Shown here: piece after piece, positions 1 to 9,143 of the stretch
Position numbering within the stretch: position 1 is the first letter of the stretch
Layout of the letters: each line of letters opens with the position of its first letter
Assembly (NCBI GenBank): GCA_018715595.1
Contig: DVLI01000020.1
Location: 102,515 to 166,514, forward strand
DNA from: Candidatus Caccoplasma merdavium
Lineage (GTDB): Bacteria; Bacteroidota; Bacteroidia; Bacteroidales; UBA11471
Direction of reading: 5' to 3'
Length of the DNA stretch: 64,000 bases
Position numbers and translations under genes: made by a program
The notes under the pieces: generated by a model
Databases searched by the model: none
What the model saw: only the letters and a program-made list of their open reading frames with translations
Told to the model about the DNA's origin: nothing

Positions 1-380
1 GCGGTACGGGCGGAAACGTCGGCATACAGTCGTCGGCCATCATCGTGCAGGGCCTTGCCAACAAATCGCTCTCCCTCAACCATGCCGGAAAACAGATTCT
101 GAAAGAGCTCGGAGTCGCCATCATCAATGCCTGCACGATTTCGGTATTGATATTCGCCGCCTGTTATTTCTTCCTGCTCGGCGGCGACGCACTCACGATA
201 TGCGTCTCCCTGTCGCTCTTTTCGGTGGTGATTTTCGCCTCGATATTCGGCACTTGCGTCCCCATCGCCCTCGAAAAAGTGGGACTCGACCCGGCCATCG
301 CGACCGGCCCGTTCATCACCATATCAAACGACATCATCGGCATGCTCATCTACATGGGCATCTGCCAATTATTGCTTTAA
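1..380 (+). CDS. mgtE: Magnesium transporter MgtE, C-terminal fragment
   Basis: The reading frame is open from the left edge, so the gene starts outside the window; the first complete codon is at position 3. The visible 125 or so residues begin with GTGGNVGIQSSAI, which matches the conserved start of the MgtE transmembrane domain, and continue through hydrophobic segments to a stop at 378-380. MgtE is an inner-membrane Mg2+ channel gated by cytosolic CBS domains; those domains lie outside the window. The gene converges on dnaJ, and the two share a perfect hairpin terminator. Confidence 0.85.
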   Translation, partial: GTGGNVGIQSSAIIVQGLANKSLSLNHAGKQILKELGVAIINACTISVLIFAACYFFLLGGDALTICVSLSLFSVVIFASIFGTCVPIALEKVGLDPAIATGPFITISNDIIGMLIYMGICQLLL

Positions 381-391
381 CAAAGGTGACC

Positions 392-444
392 CCCAGTAAA
401 AGGAGCGGCCTTTCCTCGATGGAAAGGCCGCTCCTTTTACTGGG
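392..444. terminator. Bidirectional terminator between mgtE and dnaJ
   Basis: Perfect 24-bp inverted repeat (392-415 and 421-444) around a 5-base loop. T-rich and A-rich tracts inside the arms suit termination from both sides. It sits between convergent genes. Confidence 0.85.
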
Positions 445-460
445 TTCTCCCCGTGAGAGC

Positions 461-1615
461 TTACTCAAACATGTGGCGCAGTTTGCTGAATATGCGCTCT
501 TTTACCGATTTGCTCGGCGTGAAACCGGGTGTACGCAACTCTTCGATTTTCTTGCGCTCCTCGGCCGTGAGATTCTCGGGCACATACACCGAGAGATTGA
601 CCAGCAAATCACCCACGCCGTATCGATTGACCGAAGGAAGCCCCTTGCCCCTCAACCGCAACACTTTGCCGGGTTGGGTACCGGGATCGATTTTCACCTT
701 GGCCTTGCCATCGATGGTGGGCACTTCGAGCGTACCGCCCAAAGCCGCGGTGGGGAAGTCGATGAGAGCATTGTATATCAAGTCGTTTTCGTCCCGCAGC
801 AATTCGGGGTGCGGCTCTTCCTGCACGAGTATCAGGAGGTCACCGTTGACGCCACCGTGGCGTGCGGCATTACCGGCACCGCTCATCGACAGTTGCATAC
901 CCTCTGAAACGCCGGCCGGTATGTTGATGGTGATGACTTCGTCTTCTTTGAGGATTCCCTCTCCGTTGCACTTGGGACATTTATGGGTAATGATACGGCC
1001 TTCGCCCCCACATTTGGGACAGGTCGTGGTCGATTGCATTGTACCCAAAATGGTTTGCCGCACTTGCGTGACAACCCCGCTTCCCTTACATTGCGAACAG
1101 GTCTCGTAATCGGTGCCATGCTCGGCGCCGGTGCCTTTGCAGTCGGGACAGGGGACATATTTCTTGACTTTGATTTTCTTCTCAACGCCGGTGGCTATCT
1201 CCTGCAAATTGAGTTTTACGCGCACGCGCAGGTCGGAACCTCGATTGACCCGTTTCCCGCTGCGGCTGCCGCTGAAACCGCCAAATCCGCCGAAACCGCC
1301 AAACCCGCCGCCGAATATATCGCCGAATTGGGAGAAGATGTCTTCCATCGACATTCCGCCGCCTCCAAATCCCGAGGCGCCTCCGCCATTGACTCCGGCA
1401 TGGCCAAACTGGTCATATCGAGCTCTTTTTTCACTATTGCTCAGCACCTCATAGGCTTCGGCTGCTTCTTTGAATTTCTCTTCGGCCTCCTTGTCTCCGG
1501 GATTCTTGTCGGGGTGATATTGTATGGCTTTTTTGCGATAGGCTTTCTTTATCTCTTCGGCTGTCGCTGTTTTGGTGACTTCCAGCACTTCATAATAATC
1601 TCGTTTGCTGCTCAT
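461..1615 (-). CDS. dnaJ: Chaperone DnaJ (Hsp40)
   Basis: This 384-residue protein is the co-chaperone that stimulates DnaK ATPase and delivers unfolded clients. Visible parts in order: J domain with the HPD triad (residues about 34-36), a Gly/Phe-rich linker (about 75-120) with repeated GGFGG, four zinc-finger CxxCxGxG repeats ([32 protein letters not shown]), then the C-terminal peptide-binding domain. Length is normal for type I DnaJ. It lies 38 bases downstream of grpE on the same strand, so the two are very likely one heat-shock operon. Confidence 0.97.
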   Translation of the reverse strand: MSSKRDYYEVLEVTKTATAEEIKKAYRKKAIQYHPDKNPGDKEAEEKFKEAAEAYEVLSNSEKRARYDQFGHAGVNGGGASGFGGGGMSMEDIFSQFGDIFGGGFGGFGGFGGFSGSRSGKRVNRGSDLRVRVKLNLQEIATGVEKKIKVKKYVPCPDCKGTGAEHGTDYETCSQCKGSGVVTQVRQTILGTMQSTTTCPKCGGEGRIITHKCPKCNGEGILKEDEVITINIPAGVSEGMQLSMSGAGNAARHGGVNGDLLILVQEEPHPELLRDENDLIYNALIDFPTAALGGTLEVPTIDGKAKVKIDPGTQPGKVLRLRGKGLPSVNRYGVGDLLVNLSVYVPENLTAEERKKIEELRTPGFTPSKSVKERIFSKLRHMFE

Positions 1616-1653
1616 GGGTGTGTTCTTGTTTTTTTACCTTTGATTTTCCCGTT

Positions 1654-2226
1654 CTACTCACCGACCACGACTTTGGCATAACGTATGACCTTGTCGTTCA
1701 TTGTGTACCCTTTTTGCACACAATCGATGACCTTGCCTTTCTGCTCGGGCGCGGGAGCCGGGAATGTGGTCACCGCTTCATGGAACTCGGTATCAAAATC
1801 GGCACCCTCGGTAGGAATCTCTTTCACTCCATGCTGGTCGAGATAGGTTTTGAATTTATTGTATATCAATTCTACACCTTGTTTCAGAGCCTCTACATCG
1901 GAACTCTTGCCCACGGCCTGCAAAGCGCGCTCGAAATCGTCGATGACAGGCAAGATGTCTTTAAGACACGACTCTCCGCCGTTCTTTATCAATTCGGCTT
2001 TCTCTTTCAGCGTTCTTTTGCGGAAGTTTTCAAGGTCGGCACGAGCCAGCAGATACTCTTTTTTGAGTTCTTCGACCTGAGCCCGCAACTGTTCATTCTC
2101 GGCTGCCAAAGTGTCAGTCTCTTCGGCAGGAGATGGCTCCTCGACGGGATTCTGGGTCTGATCTTCTGTCAGCTCCTCGCTGTTTTCAATCTCTTTTTCG
2201 GGAGTTTCAGATGTTTGTTCTTTCAT
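1654..2226 (-). CDS. grpE: Nucleotide exchange factor GrpE
   Basis: GrpE releases ADP from DnaK. This 190-residue protein has an acidic, low-complexity N-terminus (about residues 1-40), a long coiled-coil helix containing ADLENFRKRTLKEK, then the compact beta domain ending with the family-typical NDKVIRYAKVVVGE. It is the first gene of the grpE-dnaJ pair. An 8-bp inverted repeat lies about 70-90 bases upstream of the start codon and may be an operator. No standard -7 box is obvious, in keeping with possible alternative control of heat-shock genes. Confidence 0.95.
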   Translation of the reverse strand: MKEQTSETPEKEIENSEELTEDQTQNPVEEPSPAEETDTLAAENEQLRAQVEELKKEYLLARADLENFRKRTLKEKAELIKNGGESCLKDILPVIDDFERALQAVGKSSDVEALKQGVELIYNKFKTYLDQHGVKEIPTEGADFDTEFHEAVTTFPAPAPEQKGKVIDCVQKGYTMNDKVIRYAKVVVGE

Positions 2227-2293
2227 TTTGTATTTTATTTATATTTCATTATCAATAATTTATAAGAATAGGCATCACTTCTTCGGGCCAACC

Positions 2294-2313
2294 CTGTGTG
2301 ATGTGTCACACAG
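2294..2313. promoter_or_regulatory. Palindrome upstream of grpE-dnaJ
   Basis: CTGTGTGA-TGTG-TCACACAG is a perfect 8-bp inverted repeat with a 4-base spacer, between the divergently read ends of grpE and ispE. It is not a CIRCE element and has the wrong spacing for a CRP site (4 instead of 6). A role as operator is inferred from position only. Confidence 0.4.
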
Positions 2314-2386
2314 AGTAGAGCAAAAACGTTGCCAGGCCGGCAAGAGGTCTTTTTGTCAGCCTTGGAGGGGTCGGCCCGACTCTCTA

Positions 2387-3214
2387 TCAATATTGGCAAG
2401 GTCCCGACCAGATACAACAGCCGGGGAATTCTCGCTCAATGTCCTCGGGCAGGGAACGGAAAAGGGCATATAGCGTGGAACCCGAGCCCGACATCGAAGC
2501 ATAGACGGCCCCGCACGCATACAGGCGAGCTTTGAAACGGGCCAACTCGGGGTAATGGAAAAAAACACTCTTCTCAAAATCATTCACCAGGCAATCTTTC
2601 CATTCGCCCACGGGTCTCTGCACGACGGCCGACAAAGGCTCGTCGGGCAGTGCCGGGACTACCCGGGAATAGGCTTCGGCCGTAGAGACGGCTATCGGGG
2701 GCTTCACCAGGAAAAGCGTGTATCCCTGCAAAGAGAGGCCGACAGGCGACAGACGGTCGCCGATACCCTCGGCCAACATCGGTCGGTTGTAGATGAAGAA
2801 CGGGCAGTCGGCTCCGAGTTGCGCCGCACATGCCGCCAACTCATCGTCATCGGCCGGGAGAGAAAACAGTCGGCGCAAGAGCAGCAACATCGTCGAGGCA
2901 TCGGACGAACCGCCTCCCAGCCCGGCACCAAAGGGTATGACCTTGTGAAGGTAGGCTTCGACGGGAGGCATCGGATAACGTCGGGAAAGAATACGATAAG
3001 CCTTGACGACCAGATTGTCTTCTGCTCTGCCGTCGATAGCAAGCCCCGAAAGGTGCAAATCGCAACCCGATTCCCGGTCTGCCGCGGGAACGACTTCGAG
3101 AGCGTCGCACCACCCCACGGGATAGAATATGGTTGCTATGTCGTGATACTTGTCGGGACGTCGGGACAAGATGTTCAACCCAAGATTTATCTTGGCATTG
3201 GGAAAGAGTAACAT
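2387..3214 (-). CDS. ispE: 4-(cytidine 5'-diphospho)-2-C-methyl-D-erythritol kinase IspE
   Basis: IspE is a GHMP-family kinase that phosphorylates CDP-methylerythritol in the non-mevalonate isoprenoid pathway. The 275-residue protein starts MLLFPNAKINLGLNIL, the family's substrate-binding N-terminus, and carries the ATP-binding glycine-rich motif PFGAGLGGGSSDAS near residue 95. The C-terminal GHMP motif MSGSGSTLYALF is also present. A minus-strand -7 box (TACATTTG, 3244-3237) lies about 25 bases upstream of the start. It is transcribed away from dnaB. Confidence 0.96.
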   Translation of the reverse strand: MLLFPNAKINLGLNILSRRPDKYHDIATIFYPVGWCDALEVVPAADRESGCDLHLSGLAIDGRAEDNLVVKAYRILSRRYPMPPVEAYLHKVIPFGAGLGGGSSDASTMLLLLRRLFSLPADDDELAACAAQLGADCPFFIYNRPMLAEGIGDRLSPVGLSLQGYTLFLVKPPIAVSTAEAYSRVVPALPDEPLSAVVQRPVGEWKDCLVNDFEKSVFFHYPELARFKARLYACGAVYASMSGSGSTLYALFRSLPEDIEREFPGCCIWSGPCQY

Positions 3215-3236
3215 ATAAACGATTTCTGTTGCGGGG

Positions 3237-3244
3237 CAAATGTA
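3237..3244 (-). promoter_or_regulatory. -7 promoter box for ispE
   Basis: On the minus strand the sequence is TACATTTG, a match to the Bacteroidota TAnnTTTG element, a short distance upstream of the ispE start at 3214. No good -33 TTG was found at the expected distance. Confidence 0.5.
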
Positions 3245-3409
3245 GGAATTTTATCTGAAATAACACGGATTCCCTCCCCACAATCGGGGCAAGGCAGAAA
3301 GCGGCGAACCGCTCACGGAACAAGATTCCCCACGGGAATCCCGACATCAGGGAAATCAAAAAAAAGATTTGGACTGTTCTTCCAAAAGGAATAGCAATTC
3401 TATTTTTTG

Positions 3410-3417
3410 TATATTTG
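3410..3417 (+). promoter_or_regulatory. -7 promoter box for dnaB
   Basis: TATATTTG matches TAnnTTTG and lies 38 bases before the dnaB ATG at 3455. It rules out the in-frame TTG at 3407 as a start, because that codon would precede the transcript. A small 7-bp hairpin (3324-3340) lies further upstream. Confidence 0.6.
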
Positions 3418-3454
3418 TAGCCCCAACGAAATTCCGTTTTTTACTCTCAAAGAC

Positions 3455-4987
3455 ATGGAAATCATATCCGGACGCAAAACCCCTGCCCGCAAGAAACCCC
3501 AGGCTCTCACCCCGATGGCCGACATGGGGAAGCTACAACCCCAGGCCCGCGAACTCGAAGAGGCCGTGCTGGGTGCCTTGATGCTCGAAAAAGATGCTTA
3601 CTCCATCATCAGTGACATACTGAAACCCGAATGCTTCTACGAATACAAACACCAGCTCATCTACAAGGCGATTGTCGACTTGGCTATGAAGCAGGAGCCT
3701 ATCGACATGCTCACCGTGTGCGAACAGTTGCGCCGCAACGGAAGCCTCGAAGAGGTGGGGGGCGAATATGTCATCACCGAGCTGACCAGCCGGGTATCGT
3801 CGGCCGCCAACATCGAATTTCACGCCCGCATCATCATGCAGAAGTACTTGGCGCGGGAATTGATACGCTTTGCCGGAGAAGTGCTGGGCGATGCCTACGA
3901 CGCCACCGTCGACGTGGACGACCTGATGCAAAAGACCGAAGGCCAGTTGTTTGAGATTTCCCAACGGAATGTCAAGAAAGATTTCACGCAAATCAACCCC
4001 ATCATCAACGAGGCTTTGCGCATACTCGAAATCGCATCGAACCGGAAAGACGGACTGAGCGGTCTGCAATCGGGATTTACCGACCTCGACAAAATGACAT
4101 CGGGCTGGCAAAACTCCGACCTCATCATCATCGCAGCCCGTCCGGCCATGGGAAAGACGGCGTTTGTCCTCTCGATGGCCAAAAACATGGCAATCAACTA
4201 CAACACGCCGGTGGCCATCTTCTCGCTCGAAATGTCGAACGTGCAGCTTGTAAATCGCCTGATAATCAACACCTGCGAAATTCCCGGAGAGAAAATCAAA
4301 AGCGGGCAGCTCGCTCCCCACGAATGGGAACAGCTGAACGCCAAAATCAACGACCTGTTCGACGCCCCCATCTACATCGACGATACCCCCAGCCTCTCGG
4401 TTTTCGAGTTGCGCACCAAGGCCCGGCGTTTGGTACGGGAACACGGCATAAAGATGATTATCATCGACTACCTGCAACTGATGAACGCCAGCGGCATGAA
4501 CTTCGGCAGCCGCGAACAAGAGGTGAGCACCATTTCCCGCTCGCTCAAAGGATTGGCCAAGGAATTGAACATTCCCATCATCGCCCTTTCGCAGTTGAAC
4601 CGTGGCGTGGAAACGCGTACCGGAGACGAAGGCAAACGCCCGCAACTGGCCGACCTGCGCGAGTCGGGAGCCATCGAGCAAGATGCCGACATGGTATGCT
4701 TCATACACCGCCCCGAATACTATAAAATAACCGAAGACGCCAAGGGCAACTCCCTCGTGGGACTGGCCGAAATCATCATCGCCAAGCACCGCAACGGCGC
4801 CGTGGGTGACGTGCGGCTGCGTTTCCGCGCCGAGCTGGCCCGTTTCCAAAACCTGAAAGACGACACAATCATACCCTCTAAAATCAATAAAAAATCGGCT
4901 CAGAAACAAGCCGAGAACGGAGCGGCGAAAAACATCGACCCCAACGCCGATTTTTTGAACCAGCAAGACGATTCCACCCCCTTCTAA
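3455..4987 (+). CDS. dnaB: Replicative DNA helicase DnaB
   Basis: DnaB is the hexameric fork helicase. The 510-residue protein has the N-terminal primase-interacting domain (VLGALMLEKDAY onward), a linker, and the RecA-like ATPase domain with Walker A ARPAMGKTAF and Walker B IIIDYLQLM, followed by the SQLNRGVE and RPQLADLRESGAIEQDAD motifs typical of DnaB. I use the ATG at 3455 because a -7 box lies at 3410-3417. No intein is visible. The AlkD-like gene follows after 9 bases. Confidence 0.97.
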   Translation: MEIISGRKTPARKKPQALTPMADMGKLQPQARELEEAVLGALMLEKDAYSIISDILKPECFYEYKHQLIYKAIVDLAMKQEPIDMLTVCEQLRRNGSLEEVGGEYVITELTSRVSSAANIEFHARIIMQKYLARELIRFAGEVLGDAYDATVDVDDLMQKTEGQLFEISQRNVKKDFTQINPIINEALRILEIASNRKDGLSGLQSGFTDLDKMTSGWQNSDLIIIAARPAMGKTAFVLSMAKNMAINYNTPVAIFSLEMSNVQLVNRLIINTCEIPGEKIKSGQLAPHEWEQLNAKINDLFDAPIYIDDTPSLSVFELRTKARRLVREHGIKMIIIDYLQLMNASGMNFGSREQEVSTISRSLKGLAKELNIPIIALSQLNRGVETRTGDEGKRPQLADLRESGAIEQDADMVCFIHRPEYYKITEDAKGNSLVGLAEIIIAKHRNGAVGDVRLRFRAELARFQNLKDDTIIPSKINKKSAQKQAENGAAKNIDPNADFLNQQDDSTPF

Positions 4988-4996
4988 ACCACACCC

Positions 4997-5671
4997 ATGA
5001 GCACCATCGAGGAGCAAACAAGAGATATAAAACGGCAATTCCGCAAAGCCATGAACGGAATCGTCGCCGCCAGCATGCGGGAAAAGGGAATAACCTACCG
5101 GGCAAACTTCGGCCTCACCCTCCCGTTACTGCGCCGTATCGCCGCCGCCATTCCGCCACAAAAGGAACTGGCCGAACGGTTATGGAACGAATCGGTGAGA
5201 GAATCGAAGATGCTGGCCACCTGGCTCTATCCTGCCGCGGAGATGGAACTGCCCACCGCACGGAAATGGGTCGAGGAAATTCCCTATACCGAAATCGCCG
5301 ACGTGTGTTGCATGAACCTTTTTCCCCACATCGCCGAGGCGGGACGACTGGCAGCCGACTGCATCGGGTCGGCAAACGACATGGCACGATACACGGGATA
5401 CCAATTATGGAGCCGGTTGTTCGCCCGGAAATACAAACCGTCGTCCGAAGAGACACGCCACCTCCTCGCCGCCTATCTCGCCCTCCTGTGCGGCCAGGTT
5501 CCCGTCCACACGTTATCGGCGGCGACAGGCTGCATCGAACGGCTGGTGATTGCCTCGCCTCGAAATGCCACCGCCACGGCGGAGATTCTCTCCACCGCGG
5601 CCATACCCGAAGAGAGGCGCCATCTGACCGATGCCCTCATCGACCTCTGCCACGAGCAGGAAGCCGAATAA
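4997..5671 (+). CDS. AlkD-like HEAT-repeat protein (DNA alkylation repair family)
   Basis: The 224-residue protein is all-helical in appearance and has the pattern of the DNA alkylation repair (AlkD/AlkC) family: an N-terminal helix pair, then LAERLWNESVRESKMLATWL, then successive HEAT-like helices. AlkD proteins are glycosylases for N3- and N7-alkylpurines. The catalytic Asp/Trp arrangement of well-studied AlkD cannot be confirmed by eye, and some Bacteroidota members may be inactive relatives. It lies 9 bases after dnaB and is probably cotranscribed. The assignment is moderate. Confidence 0.6.
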   Translation: MSTIEEQTRDIKRQFRKAMNGIVAASMREKGITYRANFGLTLPLLRRIAAAIPPQKELAERLWNESVRESKMLATWLYPAAEMELPTARKWVEEIPYTEIADVCCMNLFPHIAEAGRLAADCIGSANDMARYTGYQLWSRLFARKYKPSSEETRHLLAAYLALLCGQVPVHTLSAATGCIERLVIASPRNATATAEILSTAAIPEERRHLTDALIDLCHEQEAE

Positions 5672-5792
5672 ACCGCATTCCGCGGCCGGGAACCGGTGCC
5701 TCGACAATCCACAAGTGACGACACGCGGCCAACATTCTATTTTTTAATCGCAAGTATCTGGCCATTCGAGGCGATATTTCGGTTTTATTTTT

Positions 5793-5800
5793 TATCTTTG
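5793..5800 (+). promoter_or_regulatory. -7 promoter box for the fur-like gene
   Basis: TATCTTTG matches TAnnTTTG, 25 bases upstream of the start at 5826. A -33 TTG is not evident. It probably drives the fur-like gene and purA. Confidence 0.55.
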
Positions 5801-5825
5801 CCTCGTTTGGCATAACGAAAGCGCC

Positions 5826-6323
5826 ATGATTGAGGAGAAAACCCGAGAAATCGTCAGACAAAAGTTGACCCAATATCTCGAAGCGAAGAAGCTGAGAAAG
5901 ACGACCGAGCGATATGAGATACTGGACACCATCTATGCGACAAGCGAGCATTTCGATGTCGACTTGCTCTATAAGATGATGGCGAAAGGCGAATACCGGG
6001 TGAGCCGTGCCACAGTCTACAACACCATCGACCTGCTGGTCGATGCGGGTTTGGTGCGCAAACACCAGTTCAGCAACCACCCGACACAGTATGAGAAATC
6101 GTACAATATGGCCAATCACCACCATCTCATCTGCACCCGCTGCGGAAAGATAAGAGAGGTAAAAGACCCCAAACTGCTCGAAGTGCTGTCGCAAAAAAAA
6201 TTCGCACGATTCACCACGGCCTACTATGCCCTCTATGTCTACGGCATCTGCTCATCGTGCATGCAAGCCGAACAAAAAGAGTTACGCAAGAAAAACAACG
6301 AAAAAGAATCAAAACAACAATAA
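5826..6323 (+). CDS. Fur-family metal/peroxide-responsive repressor
   Basis: The 165-residue protein has the Fur layout: a winged helix with RYEILDTIYATSEHFDVDLLY and SRATVYNTIDLLVDAGLV (recognition helix), then the metal-binding dimer domain with NHHHLICTRCGKIREV and a second pair CSSC near the C-terminus, forming the usual CxxC...CxxC zinc site. Which metal or signal it senses (Fe, Zn, Mn or peroxide) cannot be read from the sequence. It lies 19 bases upstream of purA, so both may share a transcript. Confidence 0.9.
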   Translation: MIEEKTREIVRQKLTQYLEAKKLRKTTERYEILDTIYATSEHFDVDLLYKMMAKGEYRVSRATVYNTIDLLVDAGLVRKHQFSNHPTQYEKSYNMANHHHLICTRCGKIREVKDPKLLEVLSQKKFARFTTAYYALYVYGICSSCMQAEQKELRKKNNEKESKQQ

Positions 6324-6342
6324 ATAACCTCACACATCAATT

Positions 6343-7620
6343 ATGAAATCAGTAGATGTATTATTAGGATTGCAATGGGGCGACGAAGGCAAAGGCAAAG
6401 TCGTCGATGTTCTCACTCCGAAATACGACGTCATCACTCGTTTCCAAGGTGGCCCCAACGCCGGCCACACGCTGGAATTCAACGGCGAGAAATATGTGCT
6501 CCGTTCCATACCTTCGGGCATATTCCAGGGCGGGAAAATCAACATCATCGGCAACGGTGTCGTACTCGACCCGGTACTCTTCAAGCAGGAAGCCGAAGCG
6601 CTGGCAGCCAGTGGCCACGACATCACCCGCCAACTCTATATCTCGAAGAAAGCCCACCTCATACTTCCCACCCACCGCATGCTCGACGCCGCCTACGAGG
6701 CAGCCAAGGGCGCCGGCAAAATAGGCACGACGGGCAAAGGCATAGGCCCCACCTATACCGACAAGGTGAGCCGCAACGGATTGCGCGTGGGAGACCTGCT
6801 CCACAACTTCGAAGAAAAATATGCCAAGGCCAAGGCGCGCCACGAAGCCATACTCCAATCGCTCCACTACACCTATGACATCACCGAACTCGAAGCCCAG
6901 TGGTTTGCTTCGCTCGACTACCTGAAACAGTTCCGTTTCATCGACAGCGAACACGAAATCAACAAACTGCTGAAAGACGACAAGTCGGTACTGGCCGAAG
7001 GAGCACAAGGCACGCTGCTCGACGTCGACTTCGGTTCCTACCCCTTTGTCACCTCGTCGAACACCATCTGTGCCGGAGCCTGCACCGGCCTGGGCGTAGC
7101 CCCCGGCCGCATCGGCAAAGTCTATGGCATATTCAAAGCCTATTGCACCCGCGTGGGAAGCGGCCCCTTCCCCACCGAGCTCTTTGACGAGACCGGAAAG
7201 AAAATCCGCGACATCGGTCACGAATACGGTGCCGTCACCGGCCGTGAACGCCGTTGCGGCTGGATCGACCTCGTCGCCCTGAAATACGCCATCATGATCG
7301 ACGGCGTGACCGACCTCATCATGATGAAGAGCGACGTACTCGACACCTTCGACACCATCAAAGCCTGCGTGGCATACCGCATCGACGGACAAGAGACCGA
7401 TGAGTTCCCCTTCGAAATCGACGACAAAATCGAACCGGTGTATGTCGAATTACCCGGCTGGAAATGCGACATGACCCACATGCAGAGCGAAGATGAGTTC
7501 CCCGAGGAATTCAATGCCTACCTCACCTTCCTCGAAGAGGAGCTGGGAGTACGCATCAAAATCGTATCGGTAGGTCCCGACCGGGCTCAAACCATCGAAC
7601 GCTACACCGAAGAGAACTGA
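6343..7620 (+). CDS. purA: Adenylosuccinate synthetase PurA
   Basis: PurA uses GTP to join IMP and aspartate, the first committed step to AMP. The 425-residue protein begins MKSVDVLLGLQWGDEGKGKVVD with the GDEGKGK phosphate-binding loop, followed by GGPNAGHT and GTTGKGIGPTYTDK; the segment VTGRERRCGWIDLVALKYA matches the family's base-binding region. Length is standard. It follows the fur-like gene by 19 bases and is followed closely by rarA. Confidence 0.98.
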   Translation: MKSVDVLLGLQWGDEGKGKVVDVLTPKYDVITRFQGGPNAGHTLEFNGEKYVLRSIPSGIFQGGKINIIGNGVVLDPVLFKQEAEALAASGHDITRQLYISKKAHLILPTHRMLDAAYEAAKGAGKIGTTGKGIGPTYTDKVSRNGLRVGDLLHNFEEKYAKAKARHEAILQSLHYTYDITELEAQWFASLDYLKQFRFIDSEHEINKLLKDDKSVLAEGAQGTLLDVDFGSYPFVTSSNTICAGACTGLGVAPGRIGKVYGIFKAYCTRVGSGPFPTELFDETGKKIRDIGHEYGAVTGRERRCGWIDLVALKYAIMIDGVTDLIMMKSDVLDTFDTIKACVAYRIDGQETDEFPFEIDDKIEPVYVELPGWKCDMTHMQSEDEFPEEFNAYLTFLEEELGVRIKIVSVGPDRAQTIERYTEEN

Positions 7621-7659
7621 TTGCCCACCCTTTCCGACCCCAACGCGACCAGACCACCG

Positions 7660-8934
7660 ATGTTGACCCCCTTAGCCGAACGACTGCGCCCCAAAACGCT
7701 CGATGAATACATCGGGCAGGAACATCTCGTGGGCAAAGGGGCGGTGCTGCGGCGCATGATCGACAGCGGAGAAATCTCCTCCTTTATACTGTGGGGCCCT
7801 CCCGGTGTCGGCAAAACGACACTCGCCCACATCATCTCGGTGCAACTCAAAGCCCCCTTCTACACCCTGAGTGCCATACACTCAGGGGTAAAAGAGGTGC
7901 GCGAAGTCATCGAAAAATGCAAAGGCAACGGCATTTTCAGGCAGAGCCGCCCCATCTTGTTTATCGATGAAATACACCGCTTCAACAAGTCGCAGCAAGA
8001 CTCGCTGCTGGGCGCCGTAGAAGACGGCACGGTGACCCTCATCGGTGCCACGACCGAAAACCCGTCGTTCGAAGTCATACGCCCGCTCCTCTCCCGCTGT
8101 CAAGTCTATGTGCTCAAATCGCTCGACGCCGCCCACCTGCAACAGCTTCTCGACCGGGCCTTGAAGAGCGACAAAGAGTTGCAAAAACGCAAGGTCGACG
8201 TGCGCAAGACGACCGCCCTCTTCCGCTACGCCGGCGGCGACGCCCGCAAGTTGCTCAACATCATCGACCTCATTGCCAACGCCACCCCCGAAAGCGAGCC
8301 GCTCGTCATCGACGATGCCGTGGTGACCGACCGTCTGCAACAAAACCCGATGGCCTATGACAAGGAAGGCGAAATGCACTACGACATCATCTCGGCCTTT
8401 ATCAAGTCGATACGCGGCAGCGACCCCGACGGAGCCGTCTACTGGCTGGCCCGCATGGTGGCAGGAGGAGAAGACCCCAAGTTTATCGCCCGGCGACTGG
8501 TCATCTCGGCCTCGGAAGACATCGGATTGGCCAATCCCAACGCCCTGCTCATCGCCAACGCCGCATTCGAAGCCGTGCAAAACATCGGTTGGCCCGAAGG
8601 GCGCATCGCCCTGGCCGAAGCGGCCGTATATCTGGCATGCAGCCCCAAAAGCAACTCGGCCTACAAAGCCATCAACGACGCACTCGCCTGCGTCGAACAG
8701 ACCGGCAACCTGCCTGTTCCCCTCCACCTGCGCAACGCGCCGACCTCCCTCATGAAAGAGCTGGGCTATGGGAAAGGGTATCTCTATGCCCACGACTACG
8801 ACGGAAATTTCGTAAAACAACAATACCTGCCCGACGAGCTCAAAAACGCCACGATATGGAAACCGCAGGCCAATGCCGCCGAAGAGCGACACAAAGAACG
8901 CCTGCGTGCTTTGTGGGGCGACAAATACAAATAA
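7660..8934 (+). CDS. rarA: Replication-associated recombination protein RarA (MgsA)
   Basis: RarA is an AAA+ ATPase related to clamp loaders that acts at stalled forks. It shows LAERLRPKTLDEYIGQEHLVG at the N-terminus, Walker A GPPGVGKTTLAH, Walker B ILFIDEIHRFNKSQQD, sensor motif IGATTENPSFE, and the C-terminal tetramerisation part with SAFIKSIRGSDPDGAVYWLARM. I prefer the ATG at 7660, which leaves the family's normal short N-terminus; a TTG directly after the purA stop (7621) would add 13 residues. A terminator follows. Confidence 0.94.
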   Translation: MLTPLAERLRPKTLDEYIGQEHLVGKGAVLRRMIDSGEISSFILWGPPGVGKTTLAHIISVQLKAPFYTLSAIHSGVKEVREVIEKCKGNGIFRQSRPILFIDEIHRFNKSQQDSLLGAVEDGTVTLIGATTENPSFEVIRPLLSRCQVYVLKSLDAAHLQQLLDRALKSDKELQKRKVDVRKTTALFRYAGGDARKLLNIIDLIANATPESEPLVIDDAVVTDRLQQNPMAYDKEGEMHYDIISAFIKSIRGSDPDGAVYWLARMVAGGEDPKFIARRLVISASEDIGLANPNALLIANAAFEAVQNIGWPEGRIALAEAAVYLACSPKSNSAYKAINDALACVEQTGNLPVPLHLRNAPTSLMKELGYGKGYLYAHDYDGNFVKQQYLPDELKNATIWKPQANAAEERHKERLRALWGDKYK

Positions 8935-8990
8935 AGCCTCTCCAAACAAGAAAAAGGGCGCAAACCGATATTTTGTAAAGCCGATATGCC

Positions 8991-9035
8991 AAAAAGGCCG
9001 CAAAAAGGAAAATATGTTCCTTTTACGGCCTTTTT
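8991..9035 (+). terminator. Terminator after rarA
   Basis: Stem aaaaaggccg(c)aaaaaggaa pairs with ttcctttt(a)cggccttttt around a short loop with one mismatch or bulge, ending in a T-run. It separates rarA from the serC promoter. Confidence 0.85.
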
Positions 9036-9048
9036 ATTTGACATTTTC

Positions 9049-9079
9049 TTGGCAAAGGTCAAAAAAAAACATAAATTTG
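9049..9079 (+). promoter_or_regulatory. Promoter of serC-serA
   Basis: A -33 TTG (9049-9051) and a -7 TAAATTTG (9072-9079) are separated by 20 bases, the normal Bacteroidota arrangement. The serC start is 65 bases downstream. Confidence 0.7.
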
Positions 9080-9143
9080 TTCCCTCGAAAATTTCATTTG
9101 AGAACCATATATCAGAATATCGATACACTAAAAATATTTCAAA

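Noticed and set aside
2294..2313. CRP-like or CIRCE site upstream of grpE
   Set aside because: The half-site spacing is 4 instead of 6 for CRP, and the sequence does not match CIRCE; kept only as an unnamed palindrome.
3407..3454. Possible TTG start for dnaB 16 codons upstream
   Set aside because: The codon overlaps the TATATTTG -7 box, so it precedes the likely transcript start; the ATG at 3455 gives the usual N-terminus.
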